A DNA stretch of 64,000 nt from Hygrocybe punicea (taxonomy: Eukaryota > Basidiomycota > Agaricomycetes > Agaricales > Hygrophoraceae), in assembly GCA_963556145.1 (NCBI GenBank), contig OY744472.1, positions 2,108,001 through 2,172,000 on the forward strand, read 5' to 3'. The translations under genes were made by a program, and so were the position numbers. The notes beneath the pieces were generated by a model that was not told the DNA's origin, did not search any database, and saw nothing but the letters and a program-made list of their open reading frames with translations. Shown in pieces: positions 10,827 through 22,857 of the stretch (position 1 is its first letter; each line of letters begins with the position of its first letter).

Positions 10827-12998
10827 ATGGGAAAAGGGAAAGGTGTCTCCGCGCCAGTTCCAACCCCATCATCCAGGCCCGTGCTTGACGAAAATCGTAC
10901 TTCGAGCAACGACGCATCTTTTCGCCTCAACTGCCTCATTGAAGGCGACAGCTCCGTGTTTGATGTCACTGTCTCTAAATCCAGCAAAGTCACAGCCTTG
11001 AAGAAACTTGTTCACGAGGAGGGCATCAATGTTGCTCGGGATGCTATTCTCGCCAAAGATCTCGTCCTTTTGAAGGTAAATTCATTCGAGAGTCTGGGAG
11101 CGGCTTTGTGGCTCACTTATATACGCCGCCGTTCCCATTTGTCCATCTAATATCGTTCAATTTGTAGCTATCAGACGAAAACGTGGTCCAGAAGAGTTCC
11201 TGGATAACGAAGGGAGCAGCAAGCGACCCAGGTACACAGGGGGTGAGCTGCCGTTTCCTCGAGACTCTTTGCTTTATCTACTCTTGACACAGCGGATATA
11301 AGCGTACTTTACACAAGATTGCCAGCAGAATCTAATCGTGCTGCCAAGAAGAGGCGAATGGGTGAGTGCTGCTCTTTAGATGTTGGACTTCCATATCACA
11401 TATTGTGAGTATTTCAGAAGAACCCACGCTGCAATATCGCGACGTTACCACTGCAATTCTTGAGCATTGGTTGCCATGCACATCTATCCCGAATGTCAAT
11501 GAGCTTAGTGAATTTTTGAACCGACCTCTCCCAGAGTGTGCCAAGATACCTCTGAGCCAATACCGATTTAATGGTCTCTTATCTGCTCAGATGAATTTGA
11601 GCAATCGAGTTGGACAGCAGGATATCGAGAAGTTATTTCGTGTCGACAACGAAGAACGTGCCGAGGCCCTCTATCATGTGGTCTCTCCGGCGGTGTTGGA
11701 CAGTCCACCTGACTATAACTCAACCAAGGCAGCATTCATCTCATTTTGGGACAATAACATTCGGAGAATTTTGCATAAATTAATCCCTAGTGGCAAACCA
11801 ATTCGAGATAGTAACAATCGTACAAGCAATGCTGGCCAGAGACCGGGCTTCGGCTTCCTATACTTGAACACTTGTCCATTCAGGGGGGAGGAAAAGTCGC
11901 CTACCAATAAGGATGATCCCCGGGCTGAACTCAGCAACAAAATGACGTGGACATATGATCCGTCGCCATATGTTCTGGGTAAGCCATTGGAAGTCGCAAC
12001 TTTATTTCTCATTAATGCGGCCCCTCTTTGGAAGGATACTATGCAAGAGGATCTGTCGTCACACTAACCGCTATTTGTCGTCCGGGTTCCCACTCACGAT
12101 TCCCGTTGGTCATTGACATTGCCCGAATGGACCTGAGTCGGACAGCTGACCGTATAAAGAACATAATATGGATCATTCACCTCAGCTCCCTCATTGAGCC
12201 AATTACGACCCTGATAGGAATTCGTACCATGGCAGAATTCGTCCCGTTAAAGAGGTAGGGGAATCTATTATACTCGTCGATCCTATGGTTAATCAATCTG
12301 TTCCAAACCTGCTGTAGACATGGCAAAACCATCGAAGTGTGTGGAACAAATATCAAAAAGACTTTTCACGGCACAGATCGATACGCAAAGATAATGAGAC
12401 TCCGGAAAATTTACGAGCTTCTCGAGGCAAAATCCGTGCCAAATGTTGATCAGATGACCTTATCATATACGGACCCTGATCACGGCGCAGTAGCATTCCT
12501 TGAGCCGAAAGGGGTCAATGTCCCACCGAAGACCATTCGACAGGTTCTTGAGGCCATAAGTTGCATACTTGAAGCTCTTGTCATATGTCTGTCTACCGGA
12601 CGCATAGATCCTCCTATTTATGATCACATTTACAATAGGTGATGCATGCTGGTTCCAAGCCGATTTTTCACAGAGATATTCGATGGGAAAACATCATCCA
12701 ACAGCCTGATGATCCGACAAAATGGTTTCTCATTGATTGGGATGATGCTGACATACCCCCAACCACTGCTGTGGAGCATCTTGATGCACGCTGCCATTCT
12801 CCCCATGTATTTAATGATGGACATGGGTCTGAGGTTGATATTTGGGCTATTGGGTTCCTTTTATCAGACGTTTCCCGATCATTTCTTTCCTTCCCTTCTG
12901 ATTTTCTGGCATTTGCAGAAGTTATGAGATCTGGGAAATTAAATGCTGCAAAAGCCTTGGAGAGGGTGGAAATTTTCAGGGAAACTTTGGTTGAATGA
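10827..12998 (+). CDS. Crinkler-like protein with C-terminal kinase domain
   Basis: Exons join in frame with GT-AG introns: donor after 11076, further exons from about 11168 and 11293, then 11421-11978, 12050-12254, 12318 to about 12570, and 12639-12998. The N-terminus has a ubiquitin-like Crinkler header (FRLNCLIEGDSSVFDVTV... ending AKDLVLLKLSDENV). A middle region carries a basic AAKKRRM stretch, a possible nuclear signal. The C-terminus has protein-kinase motifs: HRDIRWENII (catalytic loop), FLIDWDDAD (DFG replaced by DWD) and HGSEVDIWAIGF (subdomain IX). A canonical glycine-rich loop is not obvious, so activity is uncertain. Fungal Crinkler-type proteins are known with such kinase tails; proposed roles are intercellular conflict or effector-like nuclear functions. 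The fifth intron donor (GTCATA) is unusual. Every exon junction keeps frame, suggesting an intact gene. Confidence 0.75.
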
Positions 12999-13160
12999 AG
13001 AAGAATCATGGAAATACAATGTCATGTAATTTATATATAGTACTTTGTGTAAATCACATTCAAATTACCTACCCATATCACCTCCAGTATTGTATGATCA
13101 ATGTAACATTTAACATATCCTCACAGTTATGTCTTGATCCTGATAATCCTGCCTTATCTG

Positions 13161-13990
13161 TAGGGGTGGGTAGTGTATATCATGGGTACACATACCTGCA
13201 CGGGTAAATGCTGTGGTATGTATGGGTATGGGTACAGGTACGGATTCCTGGACCCACCAGCTTTTTTTTGAGCCCTGGATCATCCAAAACGGTAGCTAGA
13301 TAAGCTCAAAACACTAGAACAGCGGTGAACTTTATAACCAAATCCTGGATATTCTGAAACCTCTTCCTTGGTGACATTAGCGCCATGAGAAGGATGGAGT
13401 ATGTGCACAAAGAGAGATTGACACTGCCCCATGAGCCCTTTCAGCATATCTTTTCCATAAAACATGGGTCAGCTGAGATGGACAATTCCCACTTGAAGTG
13501 GGCCAGCTGACCTATATCTTTTCCCAAGGCAGATGGTGTGGCTGAGCTATACAGCTGGCCAGCCCAAGTGGGTTGCCCAACCAGGGGATATGTTGCCCAA
13601 CCCAGTGGGGGTTTCAGCTTGCTATCGGACATGGGTTGGCCGACCCTCTGCCATATATTGGCTGGCCATCAGGCATGGGTTGGCCAACCCACTGGCTATA
13701 TTGGTGGGCCATCAAACATGGGTTGGCCAACACAACTGGATATATTAGCTGGCGATTAGGCATGGTTGGTCAACCCATTGGAATATATTGGCTGGCCATC
13801 AGGCATGGGTTGGCCAACACAACTGGACATATTGGCTGGCCATTAGGCATGGGTTGGCTGACCCATTGGAATATATTGGCCGGCTGTCAGGCATGGTTGG
13901 CTGACTGTAGGGTGTAGCACAGGTGACTCATGGGTCCCCATGCCCGACACCATACCCATCACAGGTACGGGTCTGCATTACCCACCATCG
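13161..13990. mobile_element. minisatellite-filled TIR element
   Basis: The left end TAGGGGTGGGTAGTG and the right segment GCATTACCCACC are approximate inverse repeats, continuing into matched GGTACAGGTACGG / ACAGGTACGGGTC type motifs. This resembles fungal hAT MITEs beginning TAGGGGTGGGTA. No clean 8-bp duplication is seen, so the right end is probably damaged. From 13550 to 13900 a tandem unit of about 50-60 bp repeats, built from GGCTGGCCAT, CATGGGTTGGCCAACCCA and GGAATATATT. Confidence 0.55.
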
Positions 13991-14603
13991 GACATGGATA
14001 TAGTGGTTACCTGTCACTCTGTGTGGATTGCAAGAAGTGGGGTAAAAAATCAATAGTTTGTTCAACTTGGAGCAGGGATAGCTCACCAGAATTTGTCAGC
14101 ACTGTCCGCTTTGATTTTTCCAGTCAAAACTCTTGGCTGCCCCAATGATTCCCGATCCCGCCAAAATGCTTTCTGTCATGAGGGAGACATTGAAAATGGC
14201 TGTGCTGATGATGTTGTACTTGTACTCTGGCAAGTCAAGCTCTATTGCAAAAAAATACCACTATTGCCAGTGTGCATATAGAAAATTCGGTTCAACAAGA
14301 GGACAGGAAGAAAAATAGAGCAAAAATTTCACCTTTTGCTTGATATCATTAGTCTCCATTCTAGCCCCAACAACAATTTTGCCAGACGAAAGATGGGAGA
14401 CCTCAAGAAAGGTTGATTCTCCCACATTTTGGATTCTAGAGCAGTAGTGAACAATAACAAACAGGTAGTCCGAGTTGCGGCAGGATAGAGACTGACTTGT
14501 ACATGCCGTTGGGAATTGGGGGTGAATAAGAACCGCAGTCACTTTGAGCCATGTTTTCGCAGAGTGCAGGTGATGATCCTGGGTATGGAATGAGCCTTAA
14601 TGA

Positions 14604-15173
14604 GTGTCAAGTCTGAGGCCTCTGAGTCTGCCCCTGTAGTACATATAGTGGTCACGTGGAATGTACTGTTAATCATTCAATTGCGCGTCTCTTTACTGTC
14701 AAGTGCTTGAGTGCTTCCACTAACTTTGTGAGTGCTTGCAGTCCACTAACTTGACTAAGTCTTTTTCTCTCAAGTCTGAAGTTGTCTTCTCGCCAAAATG
14801 AATAGAGTCAATGACCATGGATCTTCGTTGTCCTCTGAATCAGCAACCAACAGCAAGCGCCTCTTGTTGATGCGCTATCAAGACAGCATCACTCCGGTAG
14901 ACCATGCCTGTGTGCAGCATCATCACTTGCCAACCTTGCGGTCATACCCATGCTTACTGTCAAAGTGGTGTACTCCACCCCACTCTTATCTTTCCATTCT
15001 TCTGCACACAAAAAAACCGAAATATCTGGAATGGCATCAAGTCTGAGGCCTCCAAGGTCCCAAGGTCCAGTTCTCCAGTTGAGCACTTCCAGTCCACTAA
15101 CTCAACTAAGTCTTTTTCTCTCCTTCCAAAGTCATTTTCTTGCCAAACTGAATGGAGTCAATGACCACAGATC
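14604..15173. repeat. pair of related direct repeats
   Basis: The segment 14604-14930 resembles 15038-15173 joined to 16786-16935. Shared landmarks are 'AAGTCTGAGGCCTC', 'CCACTAACT', 'AAGTCTTTTTCTCTC', 'TGAATRGAGTCAATGACC', 'TCCTCTGAATC' and 'GGTAGACCATGCCTGTG'. The second copy is split by the 1.6-kb element at 15174. The family is unknown. Bases 13991-14603 contain no recognisable gene. Confidence 0.6.
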
Positions 15174-16785
15174 TGTTATGGATCGCTTCTGCAGTGGGCT
15201 CTGGCAACAATCAACTTAACTGGGAGGTGGTTGCCAGAGGAGAGAAGAGCAGTTTTCATTGTTGCTTACAGCTAAGACAACACTGCTAAGAGGGGGGAGG
15301 TCAAGGTCTAATGTCATTGCGAGCCATGGGAGTTACCCAAAACAAGATGAGTCTGCCCCAAGAACCAGACTAAACGTAAGGAAAAGAAAGAAGAAAAAGT
15401 CCAAACCAACAGTAAGAACAGTATATATAGTGACTGGTCTTGAGGGGAGGTAAATAGAAATGCAACCATGAAGCTACAACATGTCCAACTATACCATGTG
15501 TTCACCATGAGACAGACATGAGGCGTCCTCACGTCGATGTTCTCGCGATCTGACTGGAGGCCCAGGTGTCATTGAGGATAGAAGAGGTCTGGATGACTCC
15601 GATGATTTGTCATCAGATCATGTGACATGCTGAATTGCCAATTTGGGGTGGGCAAGTGTGCAGTCTGGCAAGTGCAATGCATGGTCGGGTTGAAGAGGGG
15701 TATCGTCCAGTGTGGGATTGGTGAAGGGAGTGTCTTGAGGTAGTGTGCATATAGCAGCAAGGTTGGTATGAAAGAAAACAAAGGAATGTATGGAGGAAAA
15801 ACCAACTAAGACAGTGGGCTAGTCGAGGTCAGACATGCGAGCAGCATAAGCTGTACCAGATGACGATGTCTGTGTCAATGACATATCGAGGGGTGATGTC
15901 TTGTCCTGTGTGTGGAACAATGCAGTCCACCTGATGTCGGTATTGTCCAAGAAAGGGTAATGTTGTAAATGAGTGTGGGAGGTATCAAGGTTATGGATGG
16001 AAAAGGATAAATGAATGTGGGTCCAGGTTTTGAGTCATGGTACAAGTGACAAGCTGTGGGAATAAGATGTCGGGTGCTGCATTGAAGTGATGTCATGTGA
16101 ACAATACACAATAGGGGTCGGTTCACTGTATTAGGAAGTCGTATGGTCTGTGGTTGAAGTCTGAAGGTATGTGCTTCAGCGATGGTCAGATTGGAGGGAA
16201 CAATGAGACGTCTTGTGATCAAGGATTGTTCAGGGCATGCATGCAGGTGAGGAATGTCGTCAGATAATCAGGGAGGATAATGGTAGGCACAGAATACAAA
16301 AGTGGAAACCATATATCCAGGAATGGCAATTGTCAATTACATGTCAGTATACTGTCGAAACAGATGTCGGTTTCATCAATGAAGGAAGGTTGCCTTTTCC
16401 AGAGGCAAATCATGACGATGTAGAAACTGATCAGGAAGGTGATTGCTATGGCACCAATGATCATCACGGTCATGAACTGTTTGGTGAGGATAGCCATTGT
16501 GCGTTGGTTTAGGAAGACAGTATGTCGTACAGCAAGGACAATGAGAGTGACATCCGTTGGCAAGGCAACTATTCAGATACAGCAAGGTAACGTGGGGATG
16601 TGTCCATGGTTGGTCTGGATTGTTCTAGAAGAAAGGATAAAAAGAGAACAAGAACAAGAATAAACAATGATGTCCAAAAGAAGACAAAAGGCAAAGAAGA
16701 ACGAAAAAGGAAGGTGTGGCAAAGTGGAATCGTCATGGTGGGTACCAGAGTCGGAATCAGAGTTGTGGAGTTGTAAAATGTAACA
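15174..16785 (+). mobile_element. 1.6-kb TG...CA element (solo LTR-like), copy 1
   Basis: It begins TGTTATGGATCG and ends AAAATGTAACA, so its ends are TGTTA/TAACA. It is flanked by AGATC (15169-15173) and GGATC (16786-16790), a 5-bp duplication with one mismatch. Comparing the interrupted repeat with its relative at 14604 confirms the insertion point. Length 1612 bp, unusually long for a solo LTR. It holds a small reverse-strand frame with one hydrophobic segment (TVMIIGAIAITFLISFYIVM) near 16400, but no pol motifs. The copy at 17200-18847 is the same element inverted. Confidence 0.75.
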
Positions 16786-17199
16786 GGATCTTCATTATCC
16801 TCTGAATCATCAACTGACAGCAAGCACCTTTGGTTCAAGTTGATGCACTATTGAGACAGCGTCACTCTGGTAGACCATGCCTGTGCGCCAAGTGAATACT
16901 GCCATGACTCCCATGCAAGGCTTCTTCAAGATAGAAAATGTCGAGTACGGCGTCCCCGTCAGTTCAGGCAACGATGCAGTGGCAAAGGATCCCATTGTGG
17001 TGGTTCCAGTTCTTTCAGCACAGGGAATTGTGCATGCTCATCTTGTACCCTTTGAGCAATTGTAACTGAGACATTTATGCTGTGAAAGTTCAGTATCATG
17101 CCTGCTGGCAACCATAAATACTTCATTTCTATGATCGCCACCTCGCAGGGGTTTCTCTCCGCTCAGCATGACATCATGAGTGACAACTCAGATGGCCTG

Positions 17200-18847
17200 T
17201 GTTACATTTTACAACTCCGCAACTCTGATTCTGACTCTGTTGCCCACCATGACGATTCCACTTTACCACACCTTCCTTTTTCATTCCCCTTTGCCTTTTG
17301 TCTTCTTTTGGACATTGCTGTTTATTCTTGTTCTTGTTCCCTTTTTATCCTTTCTTCTAGAACAATCCAGACAGACCATGGACATATCCCACATGACCTT
17401 GCTGTACCCGAATAGTCTCCTTGCCAACAGACGTCATCACTATTGTCTTTTCCCTCGCCTTGACATATTGTTTACTTCATTCCACAACAAACCGATTCAC
17501 AATGGCTGTACTCCCAACACAGCTAATTACTGTAATCATCATTGGCAGCATTGCCATTGCCTTCCTTATCAGTTTCTACCTTGTTATGATCTATCTTTGG
17601 CATCGGCACCGAAACCCTTCTGCCATTGATGCTTCCAACTTCCACCTCGACAATATCTCACCACACAATTGACAATTGCCATACCTAGATATTTGGTTTC
17701 CACTTTTGTATTCTGTGCCTACCATTATCCTCCCTGACGATCCGATGACATTCCCCACCTGCCCATATGCCCTGAACAATCTTCAATCACAAGACATTTC
17801 ACTGTTCCCTCCAATCTGACCATCGCCAAAGCACACACCTTCAGACTTCGACCACAAACCATATGACTGTCCAAACAGTGAACCAACCCCTATTGTGTAT
17901 TGTTCACACATCATCGCTTCAATGCAGTACTCGATTACCTGTTCCCACAGCTTGTCACTTGTACCATGACTCAAAACCTGGACCCACGTTCATTTATCCT
18001 TTTCCATCCATAACCTTGATACCTCCCACACTCATTTACAACAATACCCTTTCTTGGAAGAATACCAACATCAGGTGGACCTCATTGTTCCACACACAGA
18101 ACAAGACATCACCCCTTGATATGTCATCATCACAGACATCGACACCAGCACAGCTTATGCTGTTCACATGTCTGACCTCGACTATCCCACCATCCTAGTT
18201 GGTTTTCTCCAAACACATTCCTTTGTTTTCTTTCATACCGACCTTGTTGCTATATCCATGCTACCTCAAGACACTGTCTTCACCAATCCCACACTGGACG
18301 ATACCCCTCTTCGACCCGACCATGCAATGCACTTGCCAGACTGTGCACTTGCCCATTACAGCAAGTATAGACCCCAAATTGGCAATTCTGCATGTCACAT
18401 GATCCAATGACAAATCATCCGAGTCATCCGGACCTCTCCTATTCCTCAATGACACCTGGGCCTCCAGTTGGATTGTGAGAACATCGACATGTAGGACACC
18501 TTATGTGCGCCTCATGATGAACACATGGTGTAGTTGGACATGTTGTAGCTTCATGGTTGTATTCCCATTTTACCTCCCCTCAAGATCAGTCACTATATCT
18601 ACTGTTCTTGTTGTTGGTTCAAACTTTTTCTTCTTTCTTTTCCTTACGTTTAGTCTGGTTCTTGGGGCAGACCCCCTTGTCTTGGGTAACCCCCATGGCT
18701 CGCAATGACATTAGACCTTGACCCCCCCCCCTCTTAGCAGTGTTGTCTTAGTTATAAGCAATAATGAAACTGCTGTTCTACCTCTGGAAACCGATCCCCT
18801 GTTAAGTTGATTGTTGCTGGAGCCCACTGCAGAAGCAATCCATAACA
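17200..18847 (-). mobile_element. 1.6-kb TG...CA element (solo LTR-like), copy 2
   Basis: It begins TGTTACATTTTACAACTCC and ends CAATCCATAACA, with an exact 5-bp duplication GCCTG at 17195-17199 and 18848-18852. It is the reverse complement of copy 1 over its whole length with scattered differences, including the TM-like frame (TVIIIGSIAIAFLISFYLVM near 17550). The two copies therefore form inverted arms of about 1.6 kb around a 414-bp spacer, each having inserted independently. The small membrane frame is preserved in both but has no recognisable homologue. Confidence 0.8.
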
Positions 18848-18989
18848 GCCTGGTCTACAGTTGCATCCAAACATGCCACCAGAAGTGGAACATATACCAG
18901 GACACGACCACAACAGACAGATTTGCATACATTATCATGATTCATGCAACTACCATATCATATCTGCTTACATTATGTTTTCATATTTA

Positions 18990-21900
18990 AGGATCTTCAA
19001 TGATGATTCAGGCATGTGGCACCTTCCCTGTGGAGCTCCTGGACTCAGGTATGAGCACAATCTGTTGCTTCACATAAATTTTGTGTGCTTAGTTGACAAC
19101 ATTGATATACAGGTGCAGTGTGTTGTCCCCACCTCAGAGAAAAACAGCGACAGTGACAGTGAGGTGCAGGATAACATCACTGCTCTCATCAAGAAGCAGT
19201 GCCACTATCTCAGGATGGTCACAGCGGGTGAAGCAGATTTCTCCAAGGCAGAGTTGGGTGGTGACAATGATAGCACAATTTGGAAGCTCACTCGTATTTC
19301 TGACCTGATCCAAAAGCCACTCCCATCTGGGATGTACTATATCAGAAACGTTAGGAATGGCCACATCAACACCAAGTGTGACACCAATAGTAAAGACTAC
19401 GCTGTTGTCAAGTTGGCTCAAGCTGCAGTTGTACATGACATTTCATTCCTCTTCCCTGTGTATGTCTAACACATCAGTAGATCTACACTTTCTTATTTTG
19501 GCTTTGCACGGCTTTGTGCTTATTTAATCAAGTTTATGCTTTTATCAATGGACTTAACCCAACTTACCAAAGCTTTTCAAATGCTTTTTGCTTATTCAAT
19601 TGGACTTGTGCTTTTGAGTTGATCGGTGAGCATCAATAAGCAATTTCATGACTACGATGGTCTATGTATGAGAATGAAAGGCACTCAGTGTCTTTCCTCC
19701 ATACCCCCAGCCATGTTCCATCGTCTTCATCAATGCTGTCAGTGAGGCTGAGTGAGCTGTGAAAAAATTCCAAGTCCTTCCTTTGGCCATGTTTGGCATG
19801 GTTGAACTTAAGCTTCGAACACAATTCATCATTCACTCCAACTCTCTTCTTCAGGCCACTCCTTCATGCCCACTCCCCCCTTCCACTCACTCCCTCCTGC
19901 TACACTGTCCAGGGGCTGGGCCGGGCCAGGGCCAGCCTGTTTTTGACTGACCCTGACCCTGACCCTCTAGGGCCGGGCCATCTCAGGCTGGCCCTGGCCC
20001 TGGCCCTGCTTGGCCCTGGGTCAATAGGGCTGGGTCAGGGCCGGGTCAGGGTCAGCCCTGGCCCAATGACTATCTCAAGAATTTGTCCATACATCTCTCC
20101 ATTAACAATATTCTAAGCTACATAGTCCTCATCATTAAAATCAAAATCTCCAACACATTTCTTCACAATCTCCTTCTACAGACAGACATATTGTTACAGT
20201 ATAACTAAATAGTTATGAGCCATTTTGGTAGCATATTATGCTGTTGTGGCTACTGCTGGTAGTGCTAGCTTGTTCTCAGACATGAGGAGCTACAGGTGAT
20301 CCCAAAGGGTATGATTTAGCTCTATTTACTCATGGGATGTGGAGTTAAAACCTTGCAGGGGTCTCAAAGATCAAAGGCTAAAAGGATCTATGACTATGAG
20401 AACTATCTATATTAGCCTCCTGCTTTGGGAAATGTCAAAGCATGCATGGTATAATTTAATGTCTACGTCATTTTAAAAAAAAGGGAAGGTAGACTAAATT
20501 ACTAGGGTAAATTTATAGCCCTGACATCTAAGAGGGCCGGGCCAGGGCCAGCTGTTTACTGACTTGGCCCTGGCCCTTGAGTCTAGGGCCAGGGCCAGAG
20601 GGTCATGGCCCTGCCCTTGGACAGTGTACCTCCTGCCACATGCCTTTTCCCCCTGGACCATGCTGCACTAGTAAGTATTAAAGTTTTACATCTATTGTAT
20701 TCTAATAACTACACGACAAACACGACAACAACAGGGGTAACAGGTATAGCTGCAGTGTCAGCGTTGGCACCACCATCACCACCAGAAACAGCAGGCAACA
20801 AACATGAGTAAGGAGAGCAATGGCAGGTATGGCAACAGTGGCCAAGGTGGCCAAGGCCAGGGGCCCACTGCCAGCTAGGTATGTCCCCACTGCCCTTTTT
20901 CCACACCCACTAACACCTCCGTCAGTTACCTTGAGAACACAGGTGGATGTCAATTGACATGCACCTTTCCTCGACAAGTGCAGCAACCATGACACTGGGA
21001 CAACAATGGCATTGAGGAAGATGTTTTTTTTTCAGGAATATATTGCTGTGCACCCAGACGAGGCACAGGCAGGGTTTTCACGCAACACCATCAAGAAGGT
21101 ATGTGTTTTTTTATTATCCAAGAGCCGTTGATCGGTGACTCAGTGTTTAGTATGCCGAATACCACCTTGATCAGAATGACCGAAAGACAATTCACTATGC
21201 TAGAGGATCCCACTCCATACCCCCCGGCAGCTTCCTCTTGTGTATCTGGTCGACCTACACGAGCCTCCACTATCAACGCTCCCCAGTCTGATCGCAATCT
21301 GTCTACCCACGATCCCATAACCCAAGCTCACAGTGAGGATCTAAACCACGGAACTCTCATAGTTCTCATATTACTGGTTTTTCCGGATCTTCTCCAAAGT
21401 CCTCACCAGCTTTCTCAACAAGTACTCGACCCACTACACCCACTGGATCAAAGCAACACCAACAGATTCATTCTGAGAATTCTGACACACCCCACCGTCA
21501 TCTGAGCGGTTCCTCTACAAAGTCTGGCTCTTCAGCGCACTCACCCAGGCTGCCACCTTCTGTAGCCTCTACCAGTTTGGCATCAGCGTGAGTTTTGGTT
21601 TCTTGACTGGTCGTCGGATCATACTGATGAATTCTTTTATTTTTGTATTCCTATATTGCCACACAGAATGTGTTATTCATGTGGAAAACCGATGCAGCCT
21701 GGCAGGGGGCTTTTGTCCATGCACTCCACCGTTTTTCACCTAAATTGTTTCAAGTGCATGGTCAGTATCAAGCCTCTTGACTCAACAGCTACTTTACAGG
21801 ATTGCAGCGATGTCATTGCATCCAAATTTTTCCCCCATGGAATGTTTGATGATGAGGGGATTGCAGTGAAGCTAGTACCACAATGTATATACCGTTATTT

Positions 21901-22609
21901 AGCCCAATAACAAATACTATCTTTTGTTACTACACAATATCTCAAAAAAGAAAGGAAAGAAAAAGAAAAAGCAGTACAGTTCTTTCAGGTTCTTTCGAGC
22001 TTTTTCAAGCTTAGAAAAGCTCCAGCCAGCTTAAATTAGCAGATTGACCCCACTAATTTAAGCACGGCATGCTTATTGCTTTTTGAACTTTTAAAGCTTT
22101 TTTGAGCTTAAAAAAGCACAGAAAGATCTCAAAAGCAGATGTGTAGATCTACTGATGCAATATTCTTGACCTCTATGTGTAGTGGACCATCGAGAATGTC
22201 ACTGGCTGGGACTACAGGATATACCTTGCTACAGCTGGGAATTCTTTGGTTGGAAATCCTGCGAATACCAAGAATAAGAAACTCTGGGTAGTTCAACAAG
22301 TGGTGAAGGCAGACAAGTGGCTTATTCACCCCCTCACAGCACCCAACACTTACATGTATGTCTCGCATTATCCTGATTGTTCAATCAGCTTTTTACTGAA
22401 TATTATTCCTAGGATCCTGCTTGCAGATGGCCATGGCCCCATTCACTGGTCTCTTGAGAGCGATGTCAATGACAGTCAGGTTTGATTTCTGCTGCCCTCT
22501 GAAGGACTCACACTCACACTGCCTACCTCAGGTCTTGGTAAACTACAACTTACAGAAGAACTTGGATAGCCATACCAACACCTGCCTCTGGGAAATCACC
22601 CCAGCTTGA
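18990..22609 (+). CDS. beta-trefoil (ricin-B/I66 inhibitor-like) gene with transposon-filled intron
   Basis: The exon ending at 19430 carries PLPSGMYYIRNVRNGHI and VVKLAQAAV. The next exon starts at 22183 with WTIENVTGWDYRIYLA and GNSLVGNP, in the same phase. It is followed by NKKLWVVQQV and DKWLIHPLTAP, then after short GT-AG introns by ADGHGPIHWSLESD and NTCLWEITPA, with a stop at 22607-22609. The regularly spaced Trp-x-Ile/Leu/Val segments and 'PSG.Y.I.N' start are typical of fungal trefoil proteins such as mycocypin-like peptidase inhibitors or ricin-B lectins. The 5' part is unsure: an upstream exon pair (19000-19295, intron ending at about 19110) may belong to another gene. The intron 19431-22182 holds a 2.66-kb transposon; without it and one duplicated 8-mer it would be about 86 nt. 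Confidence 0.5.
19901..20628. mobile_element. 728-bp GGGCCAGGGCC-rich hAT MITE
   Basis: The ends TACACTGTCCAGGGGC and its near inverse (GCCCTTGGACAGTGTA) are flanked by an exact 8-bp duplication CCTCCTGC at 19893-19900 and 20629-20636. Subterminal DNA consists of repeated GGGCCAGGGCC/TGGCCCTGGCCC units at both ends. No coding capacity. It is nested inside the element at 19486. Confidence 0.9.
20672..21910 (+). pseudogene. captured LIM-domain gene fragment
   Basis: Exon-like pieces are joined by GT-AG introns. One reads EYIAVHPDEAQAGFSRNTIKK before a donor at about 21099. Another (about 21137-21590) is Ser/Thr/Pro-rich with a frame change near 21360. The last (21667-21910) is a partial LIM zinc finger, MCYSCGKPMQPG then FHLNCFKCM then ASKFFP, the opening of the LIM pair seen in fungal Rho-GAP/LIM proteins. 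The second zinc module is lost and a stop follows at 21908. An intron and CAA/CAG tract (20672-20760) and a TCAATTGA palindrome precede it. It lies inside a transposon in an intron, so it is not a functional gene. Confidence 0.55.
20941..20966. other. extended palindrome P4 (TCAATTGA core)
   Basis: ATGTCAATTGACAT (20947-20960) is a perfect 14-bp palindrome. After one G:G mismatch it extends into AGGTG (20941-20945) and CACCT (20962-20966). It belongs to the same module type as those at 9065, 40676 and 53695. Confidence 0.6.
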
Positions 22610-22857
22610 GGTCATATGGATTTGCAATTGTAATGATAAATGCTGCCCCTCATGCCGCTGTATAATGACAATTGAACTTGATTCAAGTTCTGCCAGTGCA
22701 AATTCATACTATTGTACTATCATAGAGCCTGTTTGGTAGATAGCACAGAACTCAGAAACCTGTCTTATATGCAGATAAGCAAGAAATCATGGCATTGGTT
22801 AAGTGATGAATTTTTATTGGGGGCTTTATACAGTAGTTTTGTAAATTGGCCAGGTTA

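Larger units (their letters stand above)
19486..22143. mobile_element. 2.66-kb composite element inside an intron
   Basis: The flanks carry the 8-mer TAGATCTA at 19478-19485 and 22144-22151. The ends are CACTTTCTTATTTTGG on the left and, inverted, CACATCTGCTTTTGAG on the right. The match is limited, but subterminal AAGCTTTT/GCTTTTT motifs are shared by both ends. The 8-bp duplication fits hAT, although the site is self-palindromic. It contains a separate hAT MITE (19901-20628) and a captured LIM-gene fragment. Confidence 0.6.

Noticed and set aside
17180..17672. Membrane-protein-like frames in the 1.6-kb element
   Set aside because: Kept as an observation within the element. Although a hydrophobic segment is shared by both copies, the frames differ in length and start and match no known family, so no gene is called.
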